This document shows positions 34,401 to 45,232 of a stretch of 64,000 nucleotides of DNA, piece after piece. Position numbers and translations under genes: made by a program. The stretch's first letter is position 1. The number at the start of each line of letters is the position of its first letter. Below the pieces are notes generated by a model, which was not told the origin of the DNA, ran no database searches, and worked only from the letters and a program-made list of their open reading frames with translations. Origin of the DNA: Podospora pseudocomata (taxonomy: Eukaryota > Ascomycota > Sordariomycetes > Sordariales > Podosporaceae); assembly GCF_035222375.1 (NCBI RefSeq), contig NC_085889.1, positions 1,178,001 to 1,242,000 on the forward strand. The letters are read 5' to 3'.

Positions 34401-34586
34401 TTCGTGGACAATAGTTTCCAGTTCCAGCCAGGGCCACCAGCCACCTATGCTGGGTTTGTGCCTCAGTATGATACTAGTAGCGACTGGCAGACAGGCCTTG
34501 GGCTGATGAACGTTGGTGATACCGACATGGGGTTTGGGAATAATATGAACGTGGGCGGTCACTATCCTGGGTTTTCACAGGGTTAA
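31474..34586 (+). CDS. large C2H2 zinc-finger protein
   Basis: Predicted nuclear protein. Exons 31474-33572, 33626-33888 and 33955-34586; introns of 53 nt (GTAGGT, GGCTAAC, CAG) and 66 nt (GTGAGT..CCAG) give 997 aa. Seen: two canonical C2H2 fingers (CTFCSDSFATKEEWRLHENDYH about 135-160; CSTCSAVFRRAASLWDHESDVH), a third with altered spacing (CGFCAALFRSRTDYLDHVGNH), a Ser-rich and acidic middle, and then the fungal module FACPFRKHDPHKY, LKEHLYRRHYK and CQRCKQMFGDFKELQGH spanning the first splice junction. The C-terminus is Gly/Pro/Asp-rich and disordered. This layout is common in fungal proteins of unknown function; whether it binds DNA is not shown. Confidence 0.87.
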
Positions 34587-34884
34587 GTCTTGGACGGGTC
34601 GACTTATGTTACTGCCGTTGTAGAGAATCTAGCGCAAGCATTCTTTTACCCACCTCCCTACCTACCTCAAGAATGATTTTACACCAGTTGACCAATCGAA
34701 TCGCACTGATAAGCATCGCATTTGCTATACCCCTAACCCTCTTTTGGAACGAAACACCTGGCAGCAATCGACTCGGCCACCAATACACGGACTGACCTGA
34801 CCATTCAAGCAAAAACGCCACATCACAACGACAATTAAATGAAGCACATCTTCTCTTAACACCATCAAAACCTTCTCAGCAACC

Positions 34885-36828
34885 ATGTCTCGCAAGCTCA
34901 AGTCGAGTCTTTCCGTGGCAGTCAAAGGCTGGTCAATGGAAAGATACCAGATCTGCTGGTAAGAAACCCGCACAGTCGCAAGAACCGCGCCACTAATTCA
35001 ATCAAACAGTGATCAACATCACAGTCTCAGCCGAGGTCGCCACGGTGTGCCTCGTGTACAAGACAAGCCGAGCAATGATTTCCGTACCTACCGACCAACA
35101 ACGACTACGGGACTGCAAATCAAGTGTCGGGTGATATCACCGGGATTCCTTAACGCGATTATTTACTCCAAGGATGCGAGAGAACCGGGCAGCAGCAAGA
35201 GACCTTTTACCACCAATGCCAAGAGAGCGCACCAACTAGATGGGGAGCTAGACGAGCAAGCTGGCCCGACTCTCTTGCCCGAGCAACAAGATGTCGTCGA
35301 CCATGCAATCGCCGGCCGCAACATCTTCTTCACGGGGCCTGCAGGCTGCGGCAAGTCAACCGTCCTGCGTGAGGTGCGCAAACGTCTCGAAGAAGAGAGG
35401 ATGACGGTCTGTGTCATGGCACCGACAGGGATCGTGGCTCTCGCTATCCGTGGTACGACAACCTGGTCTTTTGCTGGCTGGACACCAAATTCCACCAGAA
35501 TACCCTTGGAAGATCTCCCCCACACGGATTCCATGACTTTGAAACGGCTTTTGAAAGTAGATGTCATCATAATTGATGAGATTAGCATGATAGAAAACAA
35601 CTTCTTCGAAAGACTCGACTTCCTGCTGAGGCACATACAGAGCAGGGACTCCGGCCGGCGGGACGAACCATTTGGTGGCATTCAAGTCATTATCACTGGC
35701 GACTTCTGTCAACTTCCTCCCATCAAGCCCTTCCAGCACTGCTTCAACTGTGGAAGAGAACTTAGGAAACCGAAAGAGGGGATAGACTCAACCGTTGACA
35801 AGCCACTTAGCACTCGAATTTGCGTACCTTGCGATCTAACCTTCAAGGAGGAGGATAAGTTTGCCTTCAGTAGCGCCGCCTGGAGTCACTGCAACTTTGT
35901 GAATATTCACCTTAAAGCCATTCATCGTCAGAAAGATCCAGCCTTCATCGCCCTCCTCCAGAAATGCCGACTCGGAATTCCGTTCTCCAACCACGACATC
36001 ATGGCCCTCACCCGCCCCAAACCGACTCTTTCTCAAGACAATGCCGTCAAACTCTTCCCAGTCCGCGCCGACGTCTGGGAGACCAACCACGAGGCCTTCG
36101 AGGAACTTGAAACCCCGCCTATCATCTTTAAATGTCACGACGGTTTTGCGGGGAGCTGGGAACACTCCCTCGAATACGGCAAGCGCCTCGATGACGGTAC
36201 CCTCCAATTTCTCGATCAGCACCGTTTCGACCGCAAGCTCAGATTGAAAAAAGGTATGCGAGTCCTCCTCCTCGCCAGCTTGGACTCAGACCTTCGTAAT
36301 GGCTCCCAAGGGACACTTGTCGGCTATGAACCTTTTCGCAGTTGGACGAAGCTCCCCACCTGGAACACTGGCACTATTAGGGGAAAGCACGCTGAAGTTA
36401 GAGAGAAACTGGTTAGGGAATTTGCGTCGATGCACAAGAGCAAATTAAAGCAGGGCGGTTTCGGCTGGCCCATTGTCGCTTTTGACAACGGGGTGACTAA
36501 AACTATATACCCTGAGTGTGACATCCACGTGGTCGGGTATGAGAGCCCGTACTCCACAGTCTCCCGCACACAAATACCCTTGACGGCGGGGTATGCGCTC
36601 ACTATCCACAAGGCACAGGGCATGACACTGGACAAAGTAATTGTGGACGTTTCGAAGGTGTTTGTGGACAAGCAAATCTACGTCGCGCTTTCTAGGGCCA
36701 GATCGCTGAACGGGCTGCAGGTGATAGGATTGACTAGGGAAAGTGTGGGCTTCGACGATGGCGAGGATTCAGAGAAGGTCAGGAAGTTTTTAAGGGACAG
36801 TTTTGGGGAGGAAGTGGTGACATACTGA
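34885..36828 (+). CDS. PIF1-like 5'-3' DNA helicase with internal zinc-ribbon-like insert
   Basis: Superfamily 1B helicase of the PIF1/RRM3 type. Exons 34885-34958 and 35010-36828, intron 34959-35009 (GTAAGA, CACTAAT, ACAG, 51 nt), 630 aa. Seen: Walker A GPAGCGKST (about 133-141), motif Ia APTGIVALAIRG, Walker B IIIDEISM, motif III GDFCQLPP, motif V TIHKAQGMTLDKV and motif VI VALSRARSLNGLQV. Between motifs III and IV there is an insert with CFNCGREL (about 268) and RICVPCDL (about 296), two CxxC pairs. There is no obvious mitochondrial presequence on the spliced N-terminus (MSRKLKSSLSVAVKGW is basic but short). The ORF-only start at 35047 would drop the first 37 residues. Confidence 0.88.
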
Positions 36829-37378
36829 CTGGGCAGTTGGTGTAAATGTGATGGAGTTTGAACAGGTACCGAGCAATGTACCTGAAGTGTAGAGTACATG
36901 TCGGTTTAGATGTTGTGAAATTCGACAAGATATCACAGTATCTATGAAAGTGTGGTCTGAGTGGGATAGCTCCGACAGTGTGAGATGTCAAGATTATAAA
37001 GTGTCTCGTTATTTACAAGAAGATGCAGATTGCAGTGAACTCCAATGGACGTAATGTTCGAGAATCTGCGATGAAAAAGATGACATAACCTGGGTACCTA
37101 TAACAGAGTATAGGTAGACTGGACCCCATCAACCGGTCATCAAATATTCATCAATACTCTTCGTCATCACAGGCAAGCAAGCTTTCAATGTTATTCTAAC
37201 AATGGTATGATTCAAGGCCGAGAAATATGATGCAACAAATAAGCTAGGCGCAACTCGAAGATATTGGCAAAGATTAAGCTGCGCATTCTTATGAACCTAA
37301 ACGAAAGCGAGCGACAACAGCCCATTTTCTTTCCCTGTTTTCTTCTTGGCAGCCTCAACAAAGAAGACAGTCAGCCAC
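36829..37378. other. convergent intergenic region
   Basis: 3' flanks of the PIF1-like and DUF1996 genes. No gene seen. Confidence 0.5.
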
Positions 37379-38584
37379 TCAGGCACCAACACCAGGGAGA
37401 GCGGGAAGCCCTATTGTCACTCCAGTCAGCACACATTCACACTTCAACATCATCGTCAACCAGGGTCAAACTCACAGCTGTCATAATCCTCCTTCGCGTT
37501 CGGCTTGACGGCGCACCGTCTAGCGTTGTCCAAGCTCTGCGTCCTCAAGTTGGCGCAGCTGGCGCCGAAGCAGCCAGAGGTGTCCATCGCCCTTTGCAAG
37601 CTGTCGTCCTTCCAGCCAAAGACGTAATCGGCGTGCTGGCCGAGACCGGTAGGGTCGCCGGTGGAGAGGACGAAGGGCTGGGAGCCGTCGGCGGGCCAGT
37701 CGGCACGGTTGGCGAACTTGGAGGTGTCCCAGAAGACCTCGTACATGAGCTGGGGGATGCGGACGGGGTGGGAGGCGGGGCAGTTGCCACCAAGGGAGAG
37801 GAAGTCGGCTGGGCCGGAGGTGGGGTAGGCTACGTGGTCTTGGTGGTTGGGGGTGTCACTGAGGAGATGTTAGATGCGTTCAATATGGTTGTGAAGACAA
37901 AGGGACCTACAGGTTCTTGCCATCCCAGCAGGTGGGGAAGTGGATGTTGGAGCGGATGCCACCGGGGCAGGGCTTGGTGGGGAAGGCCTCGGTGTCATAA
38001 TTGTTGTCCATGCAAGGGGCACCAACATCACCCTGGTGGTTGGGGCCGGAGTAGCATCTGAAGCAGTTTTGACGACGGAGCTTCTGGTCGGGGCGGGAGC
38101 GGACGTTGGGGTCACCGACGAGCATGCGGAAGCCGGGCTTGAAGGCCGTGATGCGGCCGGGCTGGGCCGAAACGTAGTAGATCAAAATACCGCCGTTGAT
38201 CTGGGTTGAGAACCTGTCGTTGAACTGCAATGGGGCAGAGAACTGGGGGACACGCTTGTAGGACCCGTTGCGGGCCTTGAAGTAGAGGTTGGCGGTCCAG
38301 TAGTTGGAGAAATCGTCCGCGAAGGAGCACGTTGTGCAGGTGGAGTGCTGGGCGATATCGTCGGTGGGCATAGTGGCGTTGAAGGCGTTACCACCAATAA
38401 TTTGGTGGATGTGAGGCGAGGGGATCTGGCCGGGGTTGACAAGGGGGTCGATGCGGTCGATGACGAGCTGGGTGCAGCCGAATCGAAGCATGGTCAGACC
38501 GCCAGGGCCACCGAACTGGGGGTTTGGGCTGGCCTTGGGGGCCGCCTCGGCCAGAGCCGCAAGGAAGAGCGACGTCCAAAGCAT
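37379..38584 (-). CDS. secreted DUF1996 protein
   Basis: Extracellular fungal protein of the DUF1996 family, biochemical role unknown. Exons 38584-37911, 37858-37476 and 37410-37379; introns of 52 nt (GTAGGT..TCAG) and 65 nt (GTGAGT, GCTGACT, ATAG) give 362 aa ending DSWLPALPGVGA. If the last intron is not removed the product ends FDPG at 37456. Seen: signal peptide MLWTSLFLAALAEAAP, then the DUF1996 core LRFGCTQLVIDRIDPLVNPG, PSPHIHQIIGGNAF and YYVSAQPG, with many paired Cys. There is no WSC domain. The frame stays open upstream to 38986, but the signal peptide fixes the start at 38584. A TATA-like element (gatataaac) lies about 145 bp upstream. Confidence 0.9.
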
Positions 38585-41146
38585 CTTTGCTTTTCTCCTT
38601 GGTCTTGATCTGTGTCTGACAACAGCAGCCTTCGCTGGGAACGATGGGAAAGAGGTGGTGACTGTGGAACAGTTGCTGAACCAGAACTTCAACCAGGGAC
38701 GATGATGATGGTCATTCGGGGGATCACGTTTATATCTCTTTTCTTGGGCTTTCTTTGGAGCCGCCAAAACGTGGTATTCTCCATTTCTTCCAAGATTGTT
38801 CCATTCGGAAGCAACTGCCGTCGTACCAGACGGACTGGGTGAAATGCCGAGCACATGGCAGCCATCTGGCCGCCAGTACGGGGTCGATATTGAAGGCGAC
38901 AATATCCAAATAGATTTGGCGGGTGATAGAAACCTTTTCGGCGGCAATCCTCCCTTGATCGCGTTGTGTGTGGGGTCAATAAACAAGGTACCCCTTTTAG
39001 TGGTGGTTTTGGCATCTGACCAATTGGAGGGTGCGGAACCGACGTCATCCAGGGTGGTCTCCCCTGATCAGGCTGAGTATGCGGCAGATTTGTGATAGGA
39101 CAGCCAGTTCATATACAAGGAGCGTCTATACAATGACTGGGCAGGCAAGTTCTAGGAGTTGCCACATTGGGCAAAGAGAGACAGGTCTCGATGCAAAAGA
39201 GTGGGAAGGCCAAGAGGCCGAAACATGACAGGAGCTGGGGTAAATAGATAAAGCCATGTGGTATGCCACACACAGACCTTGACTTCGGCGGCTGTGATGC
39301 CCACGTTGCCACTGCGGCAACGGGCACACATGAGTAGCGAGGACTACAGAGGTTTGTGGTTGGAAGGATAAATTCTACCGTCCAGCGAAACGCTACAGCA
39401 AAACGTGGCATCCCATCGGGCGGCCCGAAAAGAAGAGGAGGGATCAACCTGGGTAGATGGGAAGGTGAAAAAGGTGGGAAGCATTGGTGTGATGTGATGC
39501 TATGCTGGATGTGGGATACCGGGTCCAGCGAGTTGGGCGGTTGAATGGGTCCCGGTGGCTTTTTCTGTTGTCCGTTTATTGTGTAGCACACACACATTTG
39601 TCTAGTGCAAACTGAACCAAATGATCTCCAGACTCTGATCTTGATCGTAAGAGGGATGCCGAGATCGCTGTGGTTAGTGTACGGTCAACAATCTCTGCCA
39701 GCCTGGTTTCAGCCCGCTCATGTTAATGTTGGGCCGCTGTCTGCCAAGTGTTTTGCTTTCTGACATGCCAGCGGCAGTCGTGAATAGCAGGCATCACGAA
39801 ATCTAGAATGTTCGTCTCGGCCCAACATTGTTCAAATATATTGCCGTCGAGACCTTCACGTGAACTCAGAAGGCGTTGATCCAGTCGATTTGTCAGGAGA
39901 CGCCAACTCTGGTGGTCTTTAGCGTGGTGTTGACATCATCCGTGCTCTTTAAATTGAACACCTGAGAGTTGTTGGAGAGACTGATGTTGACTCTGGAGTC
40001 TTCCAAGACGGCCTGACTGCCACCCGAGCATGAGCCCGAGAGCGCGCAGATGTCCTCGCAATGTATTTTCGGCTGTCTTTTCCGAGTGTTCTCCTTCGTG
40101 ATCTCGTTTCAAGAGAAACCGAACCTTTCCCTGCAAAGCAAAGCAGCTGGTCGCTCAACCTGGTCACCATTTCGTGCTTGCTTGCATCGCTAGCTGTTGA
40201 CGAGGCCCTTGGTGTTTTGTACCTCTTGCCGAACTCCGGTTTCGAGGCCGCCATCCTTTCACCTGTCTCCCAGTCTTTGGTCCTGTGAATATTCGCGCCC
40301 TCGATCTCTATGACTCTGTTAGTCCAAGGCCAAAACTGCGAGATGACCAATGGACAAAGCTCAAGGTAAGGTTGGGCAGCCCCTTCCCTTAATGGGTTTC
40401 ACCATTCCTGCCATGAAAATTTGATAGCCATAAAGACTTTGTCACTGATCCAAAATCCCAACATCAGCCTTCACCTCTCCGTCAGAAGATCACTTAACTC
40501 ACATACCAAACACTCCACGTGTTCACGCCCTTTTCCTTCCTTTCGTACTCCAGGTCGTAAAAACCGTTGTGTACAGTCACATTTGGGTTATGGATGTGCG
40601 AAACCCCAGAAGACATATTGCTTAATATGTTCAAGTCGTAATGCCAAACCGGGACAAGTGGTCCAGTGCAACCCCTCACCTCACCCTCGGAAGAAGACCA
40701 CTCGTGATCATCAAACGTGGTAACCGTTGTCTTGGCGACAACCCTAACCCTTTTCCTGGCTCGCCCCTTTTCACCCCTTGAGTGCCCAGGCCTCGGACTT
40801 GAACTCGGAGGCGCTGTTGCAAATTGGGAAAGCATGCAGTTTTGCTAGTTGAGTTTGAGCCTTAACAATTGCCTTACTGTCAGCCTCTCTGCAGTCGTGA
40901 TACAAGCCACATTCATGGTTGCATTCAGCAAGGCTGCGCCTCAATGAGATGTGATGAGGGGGAGAGGCCGCCGGGGTTGGACCGGATAAATGCACGGGTT
41001 ATTCCGCGCCATTGGAGATCAACGTCTATGCCATGATTGAGTTGGGCGCATAACCTGTGATATTATTCACGATTTGTGAGACATAATTCTGGAAGTTGCC
41101 GAGTCTATGCGTCAGACAGGGCAATAACAAGCTGCTGGTTATCATC
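38585..41146. other. gene-poor 2.5 kb; one possible undetermined coding trace
   Basis: No gene model is supported. The minus strand between about 40940 and 40494 contains protein-like reading (ECGLYHDCREADSKAIVKA in one frame, then VPVWHYDLNILSN and NGFYDLEYERKEKG in another) that could be exons of a small gene or a decayed one, but I could not place a start or splice sites. The minus ORF 39949-40350 is basic and without domains. Confidence 0.3.
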
Positions 41147-41498
41147 ATGGGACATCTTTCCACCATTGTATGCTCATTTCCCCTCACTGACCTATCTTAG
41201 TGACTTCTGATCATGCTTACATTCCCACAGGGGCAGACCATCAAAGATGTCACAGGCAAATTTATGATGTTGATCGTGGGTGCAACCGGTAGGGCTTTAC
41301 TCAGTGAAATCAATCTCTCAACCCCTTTACTAAGACTAGCGCAAAGCGGCAACCCGAGCCTCTCACGCCGACGGTGTTGACTGCGTACCGTACGACCCCA
41401 ATGGTCCACCACCAAAGAAGGGGGCCGTGAAAGATGTTCAAGTTGCGGAGGAACATATCGGATCAAATGGCAAGGCTAAAATCAAATGGTACGAGTAG
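41147..41498 (+). CDS. possible 76-aa three-exon gene, unknown
   Basis: Found by splice reading, as each exon is too short to stand out alone. Exon 1 is 41147-41167 (MGHLSTI), exon 2 is 41231-41288 (GQTIKDVTGKFMMLIVGAT), exon 3 is 41347-41498. Introns of 63 nt (GTATGC..CACAG) and 58 nt (GTAGGG..AAAG) have matching phases, and the last exon reads DCVPYDPNGPPPKKGAVKD and ends KIKWYE before TAG. The hydrophobic stretch is too weak for a clear signal peptide. I do not recognise a family. It is convergent with the small secreted protein gene at 41657. A missing intron signal in cDNA would overturn it. Confidence 0.45.
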
Positions 41499-41656
41499 TA
41501 GTAGATCTTAATTCCAGCAAACAATGATAATAACATGAAGCTTCATGAAAAGAGTGTCTGAAATAGTTGGCAAAAAAAGAAAGTTTTCCATCATCCTCCT
41601 CCACCCACCTCAGCCATTCCAAAAACCAATACGTTCCCGCCACTCATGATCCCAAT

Positions 41657-41998
41657 CTAGCACCGCACCTGCGTAACAAAAGCTCCATTGTAATTCACCT
41701 GCCTGTTGGGAACAATAGCAGCGCCCACGGCAGTATTCCCGTTGAAAGCCTGGCAACGGGCGTTACTCGGTCCACTGACGATAAGGGCCGAGAAGAGGGG
41801 GCCATTGCGGTTGAAGACGCCGCCTCCGGCGCGGATTTCGCGCTGGATAAAGGTGGTTTGGCGCTCGATCTCGAACTGGACCCGGACGACGGATTGGCGG
41901 GCCTCGAGGGCGGGCTCAACCTCGGCCGCTGGGGCGGGAGCGGGAGCCGCGGTGGCGAGGGTGATGAGGAGGGTGGTGAGGAGGTTTTTGAGCTGCAT
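41657..41998 (-). CDS. small secreted protein (113 aa)
   Basis: Single-exon ORF starting MQLKNLLTTLLITLATAAPAP, a clear signal peptide followed by an Ala/Pro pro-region (APAAEVEPALEARQ) that may be removed after the Arg. The mature part of about 80 aa contains only two Cys (NARCQAFNG and the terminal QVRC), consistent with one disulfide. A TATA-like gtatataa lies on the minus strand at 42124-42117, about 120 bp upstream. The size, secretion signal and promoter fit small secreted proteins of unknown role (effector or antimicrobial type). The larger frame to 42247 adds no signal peptide and was not used. Confidence 0.7.
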   Translation of the reverse strand: MQLKNLLTTLLITLATAAPAPAPAAEVEPALEARQSVVRVQFEIERQTTFIQREIRAGGGVFNRNGPLFSALIVSGPSNARCQAFNGNTAVGAAIVPNRQVNYNGAFVTQVRC

Positions 41999-43357
41999 TT
42001 TGATAGTTGGAGGTGGTAGTTTGGTTGGCTGGCTTACGGAAGTTGGAAGAAAATGTTGACAGGAATAGTGATGGTGGTGAGGATGGAGGGAGGGTTGAGT
42101 ACAAGTCGATGGTGAGTTATATACTTGCCATCCAGATTGTGCTCGACAAGACATTTTTAGGATGCTATACGAGTCGTACCAAGAGGCTGTTGACACATGT
42201 AGACATCGCCTCATCACCGGAAGAGGAAGGACCCGAGCTTGTGTCATTGTCGTTGGCTCTCGTTGGGTAACCGGTTCGACGTGATAGCATCAAGACCTTA
42301 CGCGTCGTCGGAGTAGACACTAGCAAACAATGATGCCAAGCATCCTTTTGGCAGTGTCCATAAGGTAGGTGATCTCGATCATGATTCGCCAGTGACCATT
42401 ATTCGCGAGAGGACACAAGAGAGCATGTTTATCTGAGGTCAGACCAACAGTCATGGTGTTGGTGCTGGTCGTCGTCAAAACTATTGCAATAGGCTTACCG
42501 TGCTATATTGGACCCAGAGTTTAGTTCTTGACAAAACAGTCCCTAATTTTCGCTGCGCTTCCGGACAACCTATTAACAGATGACGTGACCTAAACTCGAC
42601 CTGTCATATTCTCATTTTCTATTTATGGTGGGTATTTTAGTTGGTATAAGATGGAGCCTTGCATCTCTTCGGTCAACCTTCGGAGAGAAAGTGGCTCGTT
42701 GTCAGACAACATGTCAGCTCCACTCTAAACTTGGCATCATTGCATTCCCTTGGGACCTCGGATGGTAAGCACTCCGCATTCCGTCATCCTTCTTGTGACA
42801 CAGTGCCAGACAGTTCATAATGGGGACCAGAGGCAAAATAAATAAGGCATCCACCCATGGCACCTACTGTCACGGCAGGCCGGACCACTGCACCATACCC
42901 ACTGTGATTGCTATCAAAAGCTACAAGTGAGCCAAGCTTCCTGGCTTGGCTCGCTCCAGTGAAATATATATGGTGACGCCGCCACAGCCGTCACACCTAC
43001 CTGGTAGTGAAACAACCGAAACTGGCAGTAAGGAACGGCTTGACTGGATGGAGCAATCGCAGAGAGTATCAGGCTTCTAAACCAAATATCTGAACATGTA
43101 ATCTAGAGCATAGATACTTGGGCTTTTGCTAAGACTATTCTCATCCGCTCTCGTAACATGTTCTGGACGTGTCGTGAATTCAATAGATATGCGCTGATCT
43201 CACATTCCAGCTCTGTGGTTACACGGCAGCTGACTACCAAGCACCTCAAATGGAAGTAGCATACCTCCGTAGGGCGCTAACCTTGAGTGAAAACTTTGTG
43301 CGGTCACTATTCAAAGCAGAAAACCACCAGGTAAACACTTCAGAACGAAGCGTGATA
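41999..43357. other. no gene seen
   Basis: About 1.3 kb without a supported ORF apart from the promoter of the small secreted protein. ORFs of 60-90 codons lack context. Confidence 0.45.
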
Positions 43358-44397
43358 ACGTACATTATCAGTGAGTCGTGCATATCAGTGGGTCGCGCAC
43401 TCTCTACCACCCTACTACAATTACCTTCAATTATAACACACCAACATTAGGAACTAACTACAATTACATCAGAAACAGCTGAATCGGATGATTCTGCAGC
43501 CTCCTGGCAAGTGCGTGCATTATGGCCAGGCTTGCCGCATACACCACAGCATTGAACCTTTGTACGAACACCCCTTACACCACTACCATCCGGCTGCGTT
43601 TCTTCCACTGCCTCCCCACCCACGGCCTTCTGGTCTAGTAGATCGTGTGCATCCTGCACAGTAAGTGATCCTCCAAGCCGCACACGTGTTTTTTTGGCTC
43701 TCCTGCGCTTGCTTAGTGCCTCGTTGGCAAGGTGGTACTGCGCGGCCAAGATGATAAAAGGAGGGATGGCCCAACCGAGGGCATTAACTCCCTGGATTAC
43801 CGTTGCCCATTCGCGGTTACCAGGCTGGGCTAGTTTCGCCTTACTAAGGCCGTCCGAGGTCGTAACTACCATGCCCGCGAAGATAATACCCATCATAAAC
43901 CCAGTCTCGTCGAAGTTGTAGATATCGTCATCTACAATACCGTACTTAGCCTTAGTGTTCCATACGAGCGCAAACCACTCGGCAATGGCCTTTGGATCCT
44001 CGCACTTAGCCCTCTGGTGGTCGTATCTACGCGCATAACGCGTTCGGAGGTCTGGGTGGCGGTTGACGAAGTTCAGTGCCCAGCGTTTGCCGACAAAGGG
44101 CGCGTCGCGTTCGCGTAGCAATTGGTTGGCCATATCTTCCACGCTACACAATCTAGGCGGGAATGCGCGTGTACATAGCTCAATTACATATTGAACTATC
44201 GCCTTCTCTTCCAGGTTTGTGAGCTTGCGCGAGTTGGCTGGAGTATCGCATCGTGCAGGCTTGCCAGCGCGTCGTCGTAATAGCGTCGTATGGTCAACGT
44301 TGTAGATCTTGGCTGCAGCTCTCAGGCTTAGCTTTTTGTCGTTTTTAACAGCCTCAAGGGCTAAAATCACCCTGGACTCCTTTGAAGCTGAAGGCAA
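43358..44397 (-). mobile_element. Fot1/pogo-type DNA transposon, internal-deletion derivative lacking one end
   Basis: The left terminus acgtacattatcagtg follows a TA at 43356-43357 and matches the terminus of the fuller copy at 50274. An open 316-codon frame (44397-43447) starts MPSASKESRVILALEAV and carries the psq/CENP-B-type helix-turn-helix region (SLRAAAKIYNVDHTTLLRR), the first DDE aspartate block (DDDIYNFDETGFMMGIIF), and then jumps from FIILAAQYHLA directly to NEALSKRRRAKK and a CCHC knuckle (CCGVCGKPGHNARTC). The second and third catalytic acids are missing. The sequence ttggc occurs at both deletion edges in the fuller copy. No inverted terminal repeat is found beyond 44397, so the right end is lost. 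It cannot transpose itself. Confidence 0.9.
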
Positions 44398-45232
44398 GGC
44401 AGTACGCCGGAGGTGAATATGACAGGATGATCGAAGGTTGTGACAAGCGTCTCAGACATGGGGTTCACTGTCAACAACAGGTCGTTCTAACAAAGAGCTA
44501 CTGAGAGTAGATTGTAGACAAATGAACAGAGGTGCTCAGAAAGAGCGTACAGTGGGATATTTATACATGAAGAGCAGGAGACTTATCTGCTAAGAGCCCA
44601 GAAATCAGGCTGGCCTTAGTGTAACCGTATAATACACCCTGTTACTCTATCGAGTCTTGCATGCCTCCACATACGGGGCCGGGAAGGGACAGGAAATGCA
44701 AAGTTTATGGGGGTGGTCTTCTTCCATGAAATTGAGGAAGCCACAGCTGAGTCTCCCACTGCATGTGTCCAAGGCGTTACAACAGTACCCATTAGCACTG
44801 TAAATTCTAATTTGGTGACAGCGCCCAATGCTCCACATAACGGTTGGTCACGATAAGGCAATGCTCTTGACATAGCTCACTGATGTTGTAAGTGGGGCTC
44901 GAGATATGGAAAAAGACCCGACTTTATCCTCCGGTGAACCTTTATGAGTATGTACATGATTATTGACTCGCCACCCAGGATGTGTTTAGTTCTGTCGCGC
45001 ATACACTATGAAGGACCCCTCTGTGTCCATGATCAACAGGCAGCGTCAGGACATCCTTCCAAGGTTTGACGACTGAACTGGCTTTGATCGAGGCCACTTA
45101 GCCAAGGAGTTTATGAGTCAGATTGAAAAATCTTCAGAAATAACTGAGGTTCGCATCGTCAGAGACCCTCCCGCCAGCCAACATGCATTGATCTTCTACC
45201 TTGCCACCAACCCCAAATCTTGTAGATACCAT
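44398..45232. other. no gene seen
   Basis: An 835-bp spacer between the transposon relic and the 3' end of the P450 gene. No terminal repeat or ORF supported. Confidence 0.45.

Noticed and set aside
40494-40995. Two protein-like minus-strand frames
   Set aside because: They read well over short stretches but no start, signal peptide or consistent splice junction could be placed, so no gene was called; noted in the gap entry.
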